This document shows, piece after piece, positions 18,029-27,459 of a stretch of 64,000 nt of DNA (positions are counted from its first letter, which is position 1; every line of letters starts with the position of its first letter). Source of the stretch: Deltaproteobacteria bacterium (GTDB lineage Bacteria; Desulfobacterota; DSM-4660; Desulfatiglandales; HGW-15); NCBI GenBank assembly GCA_020060215.1, contig JAGVAP010000142.1, positions 168,450-232,449 of the forward strand, written 5' to 3'. The position numbers and the translations under genes were made by a program. Below the pieces are notes generated by a model. That model saw only the letters and a list, made by a program, of their open reading frames with translations, was not told where the DNA came from and made no database searches.

Positions 18029-19636
18029 TCACACGCGCCTGCCCGCCCCCTCCCAGTATTTCTCCCTCATCTCCCTCTTCAGGATCTTGCCGGCAGGGCT
18101 CTTCGGCAGCGCTTCTGCGAACTCTACCGACTTGGGGGCCTTGAAGCGGGCCAGCCTCCCCTTGCAGAACTCGATGATCTCCTGCTCGGTCGCGGTCTTG
18201 CCGCTCTTCAGCACCACCACGGCATGGACCTTCTCCACCCAGTAGGGATCCGGGATCCCGAAGACGGATACCTCCTGGACCGCCTCGTGCTGATAGAGGA
18301 CCTCCTCGATCTCGCGGGGAAAGATGTTCTCTCCCCCGGAGACGATCATGTCCTTCTTTCGATCCACAATGTAGACGAATCCATTCTCGTCATAGCGCCC
18401 GAGGTCCCCCGTGTGCACCCACCCGTCCACGATGGTCTCCCGGGTCTCTTCCGGCTTGTGCCACCATTCGTTCATGGTGGCGTTGCTGCGGACGATGATC
18501 TCCCCCACCTTGCCGGGCTCGAGGTCCCGGTCTTCCTTGTCGACGATCCTCACCTGCACCCCGATATGGGGAAAGCCGGCCGAGCTCAGCGTCTTCTGCT
18601 CCTCGGGAGGCCGGTCGAGCAGGTCGTGCTGTCTCTTGGAGAGCATGGTCACGTTCGGCCCATCCTCGGTTGCGCCGTAGAACTGGATGAAGATGGGCCC
18701 CCACTTCTCCATCCCCCGCCTCAGGATCTCCAGGGGCATGGGAGACGCGGCGTAGAACATCCGCTTGAGGCTGCTCAGATCGTACCGGTCGACGTCGGGC
18801 AGGGCGAGGAAGGCGGCCAGATGGGTCGCCACAATGTGGATATCCGTAGCCTTCTCATCCTGAATGGCCTTGAGGGTCGCCCTGGGGTCAAAGGAGATCT
18901 GGGGCATGATCACGTTGGTGGCGCCCACAAAATAGTAGCCCCAGAGATTCTTCGTGCCCCCCACGTGGAACAGGGGCATGATCTGGATCTGTATGTTTCC
19001 GAATTCCATGTTGAGGGCGATGGCCAGTCGGCGGGTGTCGTCCATGGCCCGAACATGCGTGTAGAGCGCTCCCCTGGGGACGCCGGTGGTTCCGCTCGTG
19101 TAGAAGATGAAGAGGGGGTCCTTCTCCTCCACCTGTACATCGGGCTCGTGCGAGGGAGCGGAGCCGACCAGGTCGTCATAGGCCGCCATCCCCGGGAAGG
19201 ACCCTTTGAAGGAGATGAAATTCCTGACCTTCGGAAGGCGGGGCCGAAGGGAGTCGATGACCTCGACCAGGTCGGGGCCCACGAAGACCGTGCTCGCCTC
19301 CGAGTAGTTGATGAGGTAGTCGAGCTCGGAGCTCTTCAGCCTGGCGTTGTAAGGGGAAGCGATGTATCCGCCCTTCATGGCCGCGCCGTACACGTCCGTG
19401 TACTCCAGGCAGTTCCAGGAGAGCACCCCCAGGACCTCGCCCTTCTTCACGCCGAGCGACCGGAGCCCGTGCACCAGCCTGTTCACCCGCCTGTTGAACT
19501 CCGAAAACGTCACCTGCTCCGAACCGAACTGGAAGGCTGTATCCTTCGGGTAGAGCAGACCGTTTCTGTGGATGATGTCGGCGTAGGTGCCCACGTTGTA
19601 TCGGGACAGTTCCCTGAGTATGAACCTGTTGCTCAT
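18029..19636 (-). CDS. Acyl-CoA ligase (AMP-forming)
   Basis: Adenylate-forming enzyme of 535 residues that activates a carboxylic acid with ATP and CoA. P-loop-like A3 motif FYTSGTTGVPRGA, A5 QFYGATEDGP, A7/A8 VHTGDLGRYDENGFVYIVDRKKDMI and the catalytic A10 Lys in PKSPAGKILKR are all present. In A3 the usual Lys is Arg. The gene follows the enoyl-CoA hydratase on the same strand and precedes dctP1 by 35 bases, linking uptake and activation. Whether the acid is fatty, aromatic or alicyclic cannot be decided. Confidence 0.92.
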   Translation of the reverse strand: MSNRFILRELSRYNVGTYADIIHRNGLLYPKDTAFQFGSEQVTFSEFNRRVNRLVHGLRSLGVKKGEVLGVLSWNCLEYTDVYGAAMKGGYIASPYNARLKSSELDYLINYSEASTVFVGPDLVEVIDSLRPRLPKVRNFISFKGSFPGMAAYDDLVGSAPSHEPDVQVEEKDPLFIFYTSGTTGVPRGALYTHVRAMDDTRRLAIALNMEFGNIQIQIMPLFHVGGTKNLWGYYFVGATNVIMPQISFDPRATLKAIQDEKATDIHIVATHLAAFLALPDVDRYDLSSLKRMFYAASPMPLEILRRGMEKWGPIFIQFYGATEDGPNVTMLSKRQHDLLDRPPEEQKTLSSAGFPHIGVQVRIVDKEDRDLEPGKVGEIIVRSNATMNEWWHKPEETRETIVDGWVHTGDLGRYDENGFVYIVDRKKDMIVSGGENIFPREIEEVLYQHEAVQEVSVFGIPDPYWVEKVHAVVVLKSGKTATEQEIIEFCKGRLARFKAPKSVEFAEALPKSPAGKILKREMREKYWEGAGRRV

Positions 19637-19733
19637 AAGAGTTCCCTTTCTTCAGCAGATATCCGGAAGATCGGGGGGCGACGCTTCGAGACGATGCACC
19701 CCGGGGCCGGCTCCTGCACGACCCGGGTGCGGG

Positions 19734-20507
19734 CTATTCCCCCTTGTATTCGGGCTTCCTCTTCTCGCGGAACGCCGACAACCCCTCTTCGAAGTCCCGG
19801 GTCGACATGATGTAGGTCTGCAAGTCGTCCTCGATTCGCAACCCTTCTTCCAGGCTCACGCCTATTCCCCTCACCATGCACTCCTTGGCCGTCCGCACCC
19901 CGAGGGGGGCTACCTCGCAGACGGCCCGGGCCAGCTTCTTGGCCTCGGGCAGGAGCATGTCCGGGGGCACGATCCTGTTGACCAGCCCGATCCGGTAGGC
20001 TTCCTGGGCATCGATGAGCTTTCCCGTGAAGATCATTTCGCACGCCAGGTTCCACGGGATCTTCCTGGGGAGGCGCTGGGTGCCGCCCCCGCCCGGGCAG
20101 AGACCCACCTTGACTTCGGGGAGACCGAACCTGGCCTTTTCCGAGGCCACGATCATGTCGCAGGCGAGGGAGATCTCGAGGCCGCCGCCGATGGTCAATC
20201 CGTTGCAGGCGGCAATCAGAGGCTTCCAGATGTCCAGGCCGCGCATGATCGCGGTCGGCCTCTGCCACTTCTTGCCCGCCGTCTTCTGCACCAGGGGCAG
20301 GTAGTCCTTGATGTCCACCCCGGCGCTGAAGACCTTTTCCCCCGTTCCCGTGATGATCCCCACCCACAGGTCGTCGTCGTCCCGGAAGGCGAGGAGAGCG
20401 TCGGTGAACTGCCTCATGCCCTCGACATTCAGGGCCCCCATGGCCTCGGGCCGGTTGATCGTGAAGATCGCGATCCTTCCCTCCCGTGTGAATTCAACGA
20501 TCGGCAT
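19734..20507 (-). CDS. Enoyl-CoA hydratase/isomerase (crotonase family)
   Basis: Adds water to an enoyl-CoA, or a related crotonase reaction. Both catalytic acids of the true hydratases are present: Glu in IGGGLEISLACD and Glu in FGLPEVKVG, with the oxyanion-hole segment FSAGVDIKDY. The ATG at 20,507 has AGGAGG seven bases upstream; another ATG at 20,513 is only one base from that site, so the shorter start is preferred. It follows the SDR closely, in line with consecutive beta-oxidation-like steps. Confidence 0.92.
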   Translation of the reverse strand: MPIVEFTREGRIAIFTINRPEAMGALNVEGMRQFTDALLAFRDDDDLWVGIITGTGEKVFSAGVDIKDYLPLVQKTAGKKWQRPTAIMRGLDIWKPLIAACNGLTIGGGLEISLACDMIVASEKARFGLPEVKVGLCPGGGGTQRLPRKIPWNLACEMIFTGKLIDAQEAYRIGLVNRIVPPDMLLPEAKKLARAVCEVAPLGVRTAKECMVRGIGVSLEEGLRIEDDLQTYIMSTRDFEEGLSAFREKRKPEYKGE

Positions 20508-20520
20508 CTCCATCCCTCCT

Positions 20521-21318
20521 TCAGAAATTCACGTGGAGCCCGCTATGGATCACCAGCGTGTGGCCGGTGACGGCCCGCGCCTCGTCGGATGCGAGGTAGA
20601 CGGCCGCGGCCGCCACGTCGCTTTCCTCCGTCACCCTTCCGAGCGAATAGTTGGCCGTGAGCTTGGACCAGAGCTCGTCAAAGGAGACCCCGCTCGCTTC
20701 GGCCCTTCCCTTGAACACGTTGACCAGCCGTTCCCCCTTGACCGCGGCGGGGCTGACGGCGTTCACGCGGATGTTGTACGGCCCGCATTCCACGGCCAGG
20801 GTCTCGGTCAGCCCGATCACCCCCATCTTTGCGCAGCAGTAGGGCGCCCTCATCGGGTACCCGGACCTCCCGTCGCCGGCCCTCCCCCCCTCTGCGCCGA
20901 TGTTGACGATGGCGCCGCTCTTCCGTGGAATCATGTTCTTCAGCGCGTGCTTGGAGCAGAGCATGCTGCCCGTGAGGTCGATGCCCAGAACCTTGTTCCA
21001 CTCCTCCAGGTCCAGGTCCACGACCATGGAAGTCGGCCCGCCGATGCCGCTGTTATTGACCAGGATATCGATCCGGCCGAACTGCCTGACCGCCTCCTCC
21101 ATGAGGTGTTGAACCTGTTTCTCGTTCGAAACATCGGCCTGCACCGCGCCGGCCCTGCCGCCCTTCGCCTTTATGGCGGCGGCGGTCTCCTCCAGCTTGG
21201 CCACGGTGGTGCCGGCCACCACGACGGAAGCCCCTTCCGAGGCAAAGGCCTCGGCAATGGCCTTGCCGATTCCCCTTCCGCCCCCCGTGATCACGGCAAC
21301 TCTATCCTTCAGTCTCAT
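20521..21318 (-). CDS. Short-chain dehydrogenase/reductase
   Basis: NAD(P)-dependent SDR of 265 residues. TGGGRGIGKAIA binds the cofactor, NNSGIGG replaces the usual NNAG, and YCCAK is the catalytic YxxxK. At the place of the catalytic Ser the sequence reads VNIGAEGG, with no Ser, and about 17 residues rather than 12-13 separate it from the Tyr, so the active site may be rearranged. Its ATG overlaps the stop of the molybdenum subunit gene by four bases (ATGA), a sign of translational coupling. Confidence 0.88.
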   Translation of the reverse strand: MRLKDRVAVITGGGRGIGKAIAEAFASEGASVVVAGTTVAKLEETAAAIKAKGGRAGAVQADVSNEKQVQHLMEEAVRQFGRIDILVNNSGIGGPTSMVVDLDLEEWNKVLGIDLTGSMLCSKHALKNMIPRKSGAIVNIGAEGGRAGDGRSGYPMRAPYCCAKMGVIGLTETLAVECGPYNIRVNAVSPAAVKGERLVNVFKGRAEASGVSFDELWSKLTANYSLGRVTEESDVAAAAVYLASDEARAVTGHTLVIHSGLHVNF

Positions 21319-23621
21319 CTTCCATCCCCCTTGGTTTTCATCCTTTTCTCCCTGAGGGCCATCACGATCTTCTCCGGCGTCACCGGCTGCTCCTTGAACC
21401 AGATGCCTGTTGCGTCGTGGATGGCGCTGACGACCGAGGGAGGGGTGCTCACAATGGCCCCCTCCGAGGCCTCTTTGGCGCCGTAGGGACCGTTCGGATC
21501 GTCGGTGATGATATCGATCACGCGGATCTCCGGCGTATCCGTCGAGAGCGGCATCTTGTAGTCCACCAGATTGCCGTTGAGCGTCCTGCCCTCCGCCATC
21601 TTGAACTGCTCGTACAGGGTCTGGCCCAGGGCCTGGACCGCGGCCCCCTGGTTCTGGGCCTCCACGTTGATCGGGTTCAGGGGTTTGCCGCAGTCGTGGG
21701 CAATGACGAAATCGGTGCACTTCACAAAACCCGTTTCCAGGTCCACGTCGACCCCCGAGAGCTGCGAGGTAAAGCTGTAGGAGGTGCCTGCATTGCCGAT
21801 CCCCTTGTCGAAGTCCAGGATCTCGATCCCGTACTTGGAGTAGCCTCTCCCCAGGATGACCGCCCCGGAGCCCGAGTAGCAGGCGGCCTGGGCGAGCTTC
21901 TGAAAGGGCATTCCTTTTTCCGGCGACCCTTTCACGAAGACGTGCCGGTTTCGGAAGACGATCTCATCGGGTTTCACTCCCCACTGCTCGGCTGCAAACG
22001 CGGCCAGCTGGTCTCTCACGTCCCGGGCCGCCTTCTGGGCCGCCTCTCCTGCGAGCACGGTCACCCGGCTCCCGTAGCTGCCCGCATCGCAAGGGGTGAG
22101 GGCCGTGTCCACCCGCTTGATATCCACGTCCTCGACGCCCAGTCCCAGCTCTTCGGCGACGATCTGGACGAGCACCGTGTCCGAGCCCTGGCCGCAGTCC
22201 GTTGCGCCGGTCAGGTAGTCCACGCTCCCGTCCTCGCAGAGCCGGATCACCGCCCCGCAGGACTGGTGGCCCCGCTGCCTGGCCCCGCCGAGGTACGCCG
22301 TGCCCGAGAGTCCGACCCCGCGGGCAACCGGGCCGCCGGCGGCATTCCTCTTTCCCCTCTGCTTCCAGAGCGGGTCTTCGGCCAGGGTCTCGATCCCTTC
22401 CCTGAGGCCGCAGGAGTGGACCGTCACCTTGTTGATGGTCTCATGAGGGGCATCGATCGCGTTCTTGAGCCGTACGGCGACCGGATCGATCCCCAGCTCT
22501 TCGGCCATCATCTCCATCTGGATCTCCGCGGCGAAGCGGGTATGGGTGACCCCATGTCCCCGCATGGCTGCGGAGATGGGGTTGTTCGTGAAGATCCGGT
22601 ATGCGTCGTGCTTGAAATTGGGCAGCTTGTAGGGAAGGGTGCTCATGCAGCCGGTCAGGTACATGGTCAGGGGACCGATGGCCGTATGGCCGCCGCCGTC
22701 CGCGATCACACGGCTCTGCAGGGCCGTGATGGTGCCGTCCTTTTTCATGCCCATCTTATTATAGATGATCATGTTGTGGCGCCGGCGGCAGGTCTTGAGC
22801 ACTTCCTCCATGTTGTAGATGAACTTGACGGGCCTGCCGGTCATCCTCGAAAACAGGCAGGCGCAGAAGTCCCCTGCCAGGGAGTCGTTCTTGGTCCCCC
22901 CGAAACCCCCTCCGATGAAGGGCTGGATGACCCGCACCTTGTTCAGGGGCAGGTTGAAGCAGGCGGCCAGGTGGCGGTAGACGAAATAGGGGCTCTGCTT
23001 GGCCGCCCAGATGGTGATGCCGGATGCGTCCCACAGGGCCACGGCGGCCGGGGGCTCCAGGTAGCCCGTGATCACCCGTCCCGTCTCGAAGCGATCCTCC
23101 CGCACCAGGTCCGACTCCCGGAAGGCCTTCTCCACGTCCCCGAAGTCCATGTGAAACTCCCAGCTCACGTTGTTCTTCACATGGTCGTACACCTTCGGGG
23201 CGGAGTCCTTCATGGCCTCTTCCGGGTCGAAGACGCCGGGGAGCTCCTCGTAATCCACCCTGATCAGCTCGGTCGCCTCCTCCGCCGTATCCTCATCGAC
23301 TGCAGCGATCGCGGCAACCCCCTCGGCCAGGTAACGGACCTTGTCATCCGCCAGGGGGCCCTCGTCCCTGGTCTTGGGCATCCATCCCCACTTCCACCCA
23401 TGGAAATCCTTGCCGGTGAGGACCGCCTTCACCCCGGGCAGCCTCTCTGCACGGGTGGTGTCGATGTTCAGAATTCTGGCATGGGCATAGGGAGACCTCA
23501 GCACCTTGCACCACAGCATCCCGGGGAAGGAGTAGTCCGCCGCAAACCGGGCCTCTCCCGTCACCTTCATCCTTCCGTCGATCCGGGGGATCCTCTTCCC
23601 GATCACAGAATAGTCCTCCAT
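21315..23621 (-). CDS. Xanthine dehydrogenase-family molybdenum subunit
   Basis: The large, molybdopterin-binding subunit (768 residues) of a three-subunit hydroxylase. Visible are GKRIPRIDGRMKVTGEARFA at the N terminus, the QPFIGGGFGGTKND loop, RGHGVTHTRFAAE and a late Glu in GPYGAKEASEGA near the place of the catalytic Glu. Enzymes of this family hydroxylate a ring or chain carbon with water, or oxidise an aldehyde or CO. The FAD and 2Fe-2S subunits are encoded just upstream, and the SDR start overlaps its end. The FAD subunit lacks the extra 4Fe-4S loop known from 4-hydroxybenzoyl-CoA reductase. Confidence 0.93.
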   Translation of the reverse strand: MEDYSVIGKRIPRIDGRMKVTGEARFAADYSFPGMLWCKVLRSPYAHARILNIDTTRAERLPGVKAVLTGKDFHGWKWGWMPKTRDEGPLADDKVRYLAEGVAAIAAVDEDTAEEATELIRVDYEELPGVFDPEEAMKDSAPKVYDHVKNNVSWEFHMDFGDVEKAFRESDLVREDRFETGRVITGYLEPPAAVALWDASGITIWAAKQSPYFVYRHLAACFNLPLNKVRVIQPFIGGGFGGTKNDSLAGDFCACLFSRMTGRPVKFIYNMEEVLKTCRRRHNMIIYNKMGMKKDGTITALQSRVIADGGGHTAIGPLTMYLTGCMSTLPYKLPNFKHDAYRIFTNNPISAAMRGHGVTHTRFAAEIQMEMMAEELGIDPVAVRLKNAIDAPHETINKVTVHSCGLREGIETLAEDPLWKQRGKRNAAGGPVARGVGLSGTAYLGGARQRGHQSCGAVIRLCEDGSVDYLTGATDCGQGSDTVLVQIVAEELGLGVEDVDIKRVDTALTPCDAGSYGSRVTVLAGEAAQKAARDVRDQLAAFAAEQWGVKPDEIVFRNRHVFVKGSPEKGMPFQKLAQAACYSGSGAVILGRGYSKYGIEILDFDKGIGNAGTSYSFTSQLSGVDVDLETGFVKCTDFVIAHDCGKPLNPINVEAQNQGAAVQALGQTLYEQFKMAEGRTLNGNLVDYKMPLSTDTPEIRVIDIITDDPNGPYGAKEASEGAIVSTPPSVVSAIHDATGIWFKEQPVTPEKIVMALREKRMKTKGDGR

Positions 23622-23622
23622 C

Positions 23623-24102
<480 letters not shown>

Positions 24103-24121
24103 GGCTTGTTCTCCTTCTTTT

Positions 24122-24991
24122 CTATCCGGCCATGCACTGCCCGACGGCGCGCCTTACCAGAACGTCGACCATCATTCTCCTGTACTCCGCAGAGGCGCGG
24201 TGGTCGTCAATGGGTCTGGCCTCTTCCGAGGCCTTCTGGGCAGCCTTGGCCACGAGTTCATCCTTTAGAGATGCACCTTGCAGCATCGCTTCCGCCTTCT
24301 TTGCGCGAAGGGGTGTCGGCGCCACCGCGCCGAGCCCGATCCGGACACCCTCCGGCGAGACCAGGGCCGCCACGCCCACCACCGCGAGGTCCATCCGGGT
24401 CCGGGGAGAGAGCTTGATGTAAGCGCCGCGGGCCTTTGCCGGGGGCCCGGGGATCCGGATCTCCCGGACCAGCTCGTCGGCCCTCAGCACGGTCTTGTTG
24501 GGGCCGGTGAAGAAATCATGGATGGAGATTTCCCGCGTGCCGCCATGGCTTGCGCAGAGCAACACGGCGTCCAGGCAGAGGAGGGCCGGCGCCGAGTCGG
24601 CCGAGGGCACCGCATTGCAGATGTTGCCCGTGATCGTGCCCCGGTTCTGGATCTGGTTGGAGGCGATGCTGGCCGCGGCCTGACCCAGGACGGGGAATCG
24701 CTCCTTGACAATGGGTGAGGCCGAGACCGATGAGATGCTGGCCAGGGCCCCGATCCTGAGTCCCCCATCCCGGTCCTCACGGATATAATCCAGATCCGGA
24801 ATGGTCTTGAGGTCCAGCAGACACCTCGGGGTCCTGACGATCCTCTCCTTCAGCCGCGGGATAAGGTCGGTTCCGCCGGCAAAGGGTCGGATCTCGCCGT
24901 CCTGATTTCCCTTCAGAAGCCCCAACGCCTCATCCAGGCTGCGGGGCCTCACCACATCAAATTTCGGCAATCGTCTGTAGAATGTGACCAC
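24122..24991 (-). CDS. Xanthine dehydrogenase-family FAD subunit
   Basis: FAD-binding medium subunit (CoxM/HcrB-like), about 289 residues. The flavin motifs RPFAGGTDLIPRL and NRGTITGNICNAVPSADSAP are clear. A GTG at 24,991 with AAGGAG eight bases upstream is the favoured start; the frame extends to 25,021. It lacks a cysteine-rich insertion. It is first of the three subunit genes and is separated from the upstream MoaD-like gene by a repeat-filled gap, so a promoter should lie in that gap. Confidence 0.92.
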   Translation of the reverse strand: MVTFYRRLPKFDVVRPRSLDEALGLLKGNQDGEIRPFAGGTDLIPRLKERIVRTPRCLLDLKTIPDLDYIREDRDGGLRIGALASISSVSASPIVKERFPVLGQAAASIASNQIQNRGTITGNICNAVPSADSAPALLCLDAVLLCASHGGTREISIHDFFTGPNKTVLRADELVREIRIPGPPAKARGAYIKLSPRTRMDLAVVGVAALVSPEGVRIGLGAVAPTPLRAKKAEAMLQGASLKDELVAKAAQKASEEARPIDDHRASAEYRRMMVDVLVRRAVGQCMAG

Positions 24992-25260
24992 GTCTTTCAC
25001 TCCTTTCCTGCCAGTCGACACTTAAGTTTCGCCACGAAGACACAAAGACACCAAGCTTTTTTGCATAAAGGAAAACCTGGTCCGTGGGCCAGGTCAGAGA
25101 CCCTTGGCTCGGCCGGAAAAGGGTCCTCAGCCTTCGCCTGTGCTTTATGCCTCCCGGGTACCGGGACGCGGGAGCGTCCCTGTCGTGCGTTCCCGCGCCG
25201 GAGCGTGGGAACGATAATGAATCGACGTTCGTCTTTTATTCCGCCGTCCGCCTTCCTTTT
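24992..25260. repeat. Repeat-filled leader of the molybdenum hydroxylase genes
   Basis: Contains a CGAAGACACAAAGACACCAA arm (25,030-25,056), the CCAGGTCAGAGAC motif shared with 69-102, and a hairpin-forming CGTTCCCGCGC..GCGTGGGAACG at 25,188-25,214. No gene is seen. Confidence 0.55.
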
Positions 25261-25536
25261 CTAGCCTCCCCCGAGCGGGGTGAGGGTGATATCCACGCAG
25301 TCGCCCTCCTGCAAAGGGGTCTGCAGACCGTGCGGATAGAACCAGATATTCTTTCCGTTCAACTCCAGCTCGATGTCCTTTCGAAGATTTCTCCCCGCAG
25401 CATCCATGAAGATAAACTCGATCCGCTTCCCCACATGCGCGAGAAGGTCTCCGACCGTGGCCACCGAAGGGGGCGGCTCGTATTCGTTTCCGCTTCCGGT
25501 AGTGAACGAAAAATTGGTGATGAGCCGTACTTTCAT
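25261..25536 (-). CDS. MoaD/ThiS-like beta-grasp protein
   Basis: A 91-residue protein that looks like a ubiquitin-fold sulfur carrier. The C terminus ends ITLTPLGGG, with the di-glycine tail that E1-like enzymes adenylate in MoaD and ThiS, here with a third Gly. The core has VATVGDLLAHV and LQEGDCVDIT, both typical of MoaD folds. It lies just after dctM2 (10 bases) and upstream of a molybdenum hydroxylase. A role in molybdopterin sulfur supply is possible, but no moaE or MoeB-like partner is in the window. Confidence 0.65.
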   Translation of the reverse strand: MKVRLITNFSFTTGSGNEYEPPPSVATVGDLLAHVGKRIEFIFMDAAGRNLRKDIELELNGKNIWFYPHGLQTPLQEGDCVDITLTPLGGG

Positions 25537-25546
25537 TCGCCCCTCC

Positions 25547-26860
25547 CTAGTGCCTCATCAGGCTCGGGAGCACCGTCGCGATGGCGGGGAAGAACATGAT
25601 GACCAGCATGGCTGCCACATCGAGCAGGACAAAGGGGGTTACGGCCCTGAAGATGTCCGCCATGTTGATGCCGCGCGGGACCACCCCTTTCATCACGAAA
25701 AGACAGAGACCGAAGGGAGGGGTCTTCATCCCGATCTCCATGTTGATGAGGGTAAGCAGCCCGAACCAGATCGGATCGAGCCCGAGGGCCTTGACGATGG
25801 GCATGAAGATGGGGAAGGTCACCATCATGATGGAGACCTGCTCCATGAAACAGCCCAGCACGATCATCAAGGCCTGCATGACGATGACGATGACGAATTC
25901 GGGCAGGGGGAAGCTGACCACCAGTTCGACGAGTCCCTTGGTCGCGCCGGTAAACGCCAGGACCTGGCTGAAGGCCGTGGAACCGGTCAGGATCATGAAC
26001 ATCATCACCGTGATCCGGAGGGTCGACTCGGCGGATTTCCTGACGATCTCCCAACTGAGTCTCCTGAAGGCCATCACCACGAGCGCAGTGGCCAGCACGC
26101 CCATGGCCGCGGACTCGGTCGGTGTGGCGATCCCGAAGAAGATGAGCCCTGTCACGGCCAGGATGATCACCCCGAAAGGAAGGACATTGGCTGTAAGGGC
26201 CACGATCTTTTCGCCCCATGGGGTCTTGTCAGGGACGTAGTCAGGGGCCAGGTCCGGATTGATCGTGCACCTGAGCACGATGTACCCGACATACAACACG
26301 GCCATCAGCATCCCGGGCAGGAATCCGGCGATCAGGAGCTTGCCTATGGAGATCTCCATGAGGGATCCCAGGATCACGGCCAGGGCGCTTGGGGGGATGA
26401 TCATGGCCAGGGCCCCGCTCATGCAGGAGCCGACGGCCATGGTCTTGTGATATCCTCTCTTCTGCATCTCGGGCAGCAGCAGGGAACCCAGCATGGCGGT
26501 CGTCCCCATGCTGGAGCCGCTCAGGGTTGAAAACAGGGTGGCCCCGCCCACGCTGAGGATGCAGAGGCGGCCCTTGATCCGTCCCATCCACTTGTCCAGC
26601 GTGTCCAGTGCCCGCACGAACACCCCGGAGTGGAACAGGAGCTCTCCCATCAGGATGAACATGGGTACAGGGAGCAGCACAAACGTGCTGATGGAAGAGA
26701 ACACGGAGTGGATGAACTGGGTCAACCCCGTTGCGCCTCCCCACAAGAAATATATTCCGATGATGTCTACGATGGTGAAGGCGAGGAATACGGGAAGCCC
26801 TATGGCCAGGAAGAACAGAAACGCCCCGACGATCAGTATGAGAAGGAGCCACCATTCCAT
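25547..26860 (-). CDS. dctM: TRAP transporter large permease, DctM type (system 2)
   Basis: A 437-residue polytopic membrane protein with DctM motifs MFILMGELLF, LSGSSMGTTAMLGS, IPPSALAVILGS and TPTESAAMGVLATA. Its ATG overlaps the dctQ2 stop (ATGA), so the two are coupled. An upstream frame extension of 123 codons overlaps dctQ2 and was rejected. Confidence 0.94.
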   Translation of the reverse strand: MEWWLLLILIVGAFLFFLAIGLPVFLAFTIVDIIGIYFLWGGATGLTQFIHSVFSSISTFVLLPVPMFILMGELLFHSGVFVRALDTLDKWMGRIKGRLCILSVGGATLFSTLSGSSMGTTAMLGSLLLPEMQKRGYHKTMAVGSCMSGALAMIIPPSALAVILGSLMEISIGKLLIAGFLPGMLMAVLYVGYIVLRCTINPDLAPDYVPDKTPWGEKIVALTANVLPFGVIILAVTGLIFFGIATPTESAAMGVLATALVVMAFRRLSWEIVRKSAESTLRITVMMFMILTGSTAFSQVLAFTGATKGLVELVVSFPLPEFVIVIVMQALMIVLGCFMEQVSIMMVTFPIFMPIVKALGLDPIWFGLLTLINMEIGMKTPPFGLCLFVMKGVVPRGINMADIFRAVTPFVLLDVAAMLVIMFFPAIATVLPSLMRH

Positions 26861-27360
26861 CAGTCCGCTTTCCCTCCGTCCCTGAACCGCGCAAGTTGAT
26901 GCACGAATTGTCTTCCGAACTCGATGAGCAGCAGGAAGTACCCCAGGAAGATGAAGAACAGAAAGTAATACTTCTGAACGGCAAGGGTCTTGATCACGAG
27001 CATCCCTTCCTGGTAAGCGCTCCATGTCTCCACAAGCCCGAACCAGCTGACGACGGCGGAAACGAAGATGCCGATGGCGGAAGAGAGCATCCCCAGAAGC
27101 GTTCTGGCCTTCCGGCTCAAACGCTCGATGACGATGTCCACCCCCACATGGCCTCCCTTTTTCAAGAGCCACGGCGCCCCCAGGAAGGCGACCAGGAAGA
27201 GGATGTACTCCGTCACATCGACCGTCCACACCTGAGGCTTCCGTACAAAATGCCTCATGAAGATCTCAAGGAACTCGATGAGAACGGTTGAAGTGAGCAG
27301 GGCACCGGCAACGAAAGCCATGGAATCGATGACCCAGTCAAAGAAGCCTTTTCCCTTCAT
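26860..27360 (-). CDS. dctQ: TRAP transporter small permease, DctQ type (system 2)
   Basis: A 166-residue four-helix protein with the DctQ signature EIFMRHFVRKPQVWTVDVTEY and KKGGHVGVDIVIERLS. It overlaps dctM2 by four bases and follows dctP2 after a hairpin-containing gap. The ribosome-binding site is weak (GGGGG). Confidence 0.92.
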   Translation of the reverse strand: MKGKGFFDWVIDSMAFVAGALLTSTVLIEFLEIFMRHFVRKPQVWTVDVTEYILFLVAFLGAPWLLKKGGHVGVDIVIERLSRKARTLLGMLSSAIGIFVSAVVSWFGLVETWSAYQEGMLVIKTLAVQKYYFLFFIFLGYFLLLIEFGRQFVHQLARFRDGGKAD

Positions 27361-27374
27361 AGGACCCCCAAGGG

Positions 27375-27406
27375 GGGGCGGCGCCGCGTGCGTACGGCGC
27401 CGCCCC
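27375..27406 (-). promoter_or_regulatory. Strong hairpin between dctP2 and dctQ2
   Basis: A perfect 12-bp GC stem (GGGGCGGCGCCG, 27,375-27,386, with 27,395-27,406; 8-base loop) sits between the binding-protein gene and its permease genes. On the minus strand it follows dctP2 by about 55 bases. No T-run follows, so it probably protects the dctP2 message or partly stops transcription, giving more binding protein than permease. Confidence 0.65.
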
Positions 27407-27459
27407 TCCGGGAATATGCATGTTGATCCGGCGCTCCCCGCAACGATCAGAGGACCCGA

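Noticed and set aside
24122..24991. 4-hydroxybenzoyl-CoA reductase identity for the Mo hydroxylase
   Set aside because: The FAD subunit has normal length without the extra cysteine-bearing loop for a 4Fe-4S cluster, so this name is not supported.
26861..27229. 123-codon N-terminal extension of dctM2
   Set aside because: It overlaps dctQ2 completely, and DctM homology begins at the ATG coupled to the dctQ2 stop.
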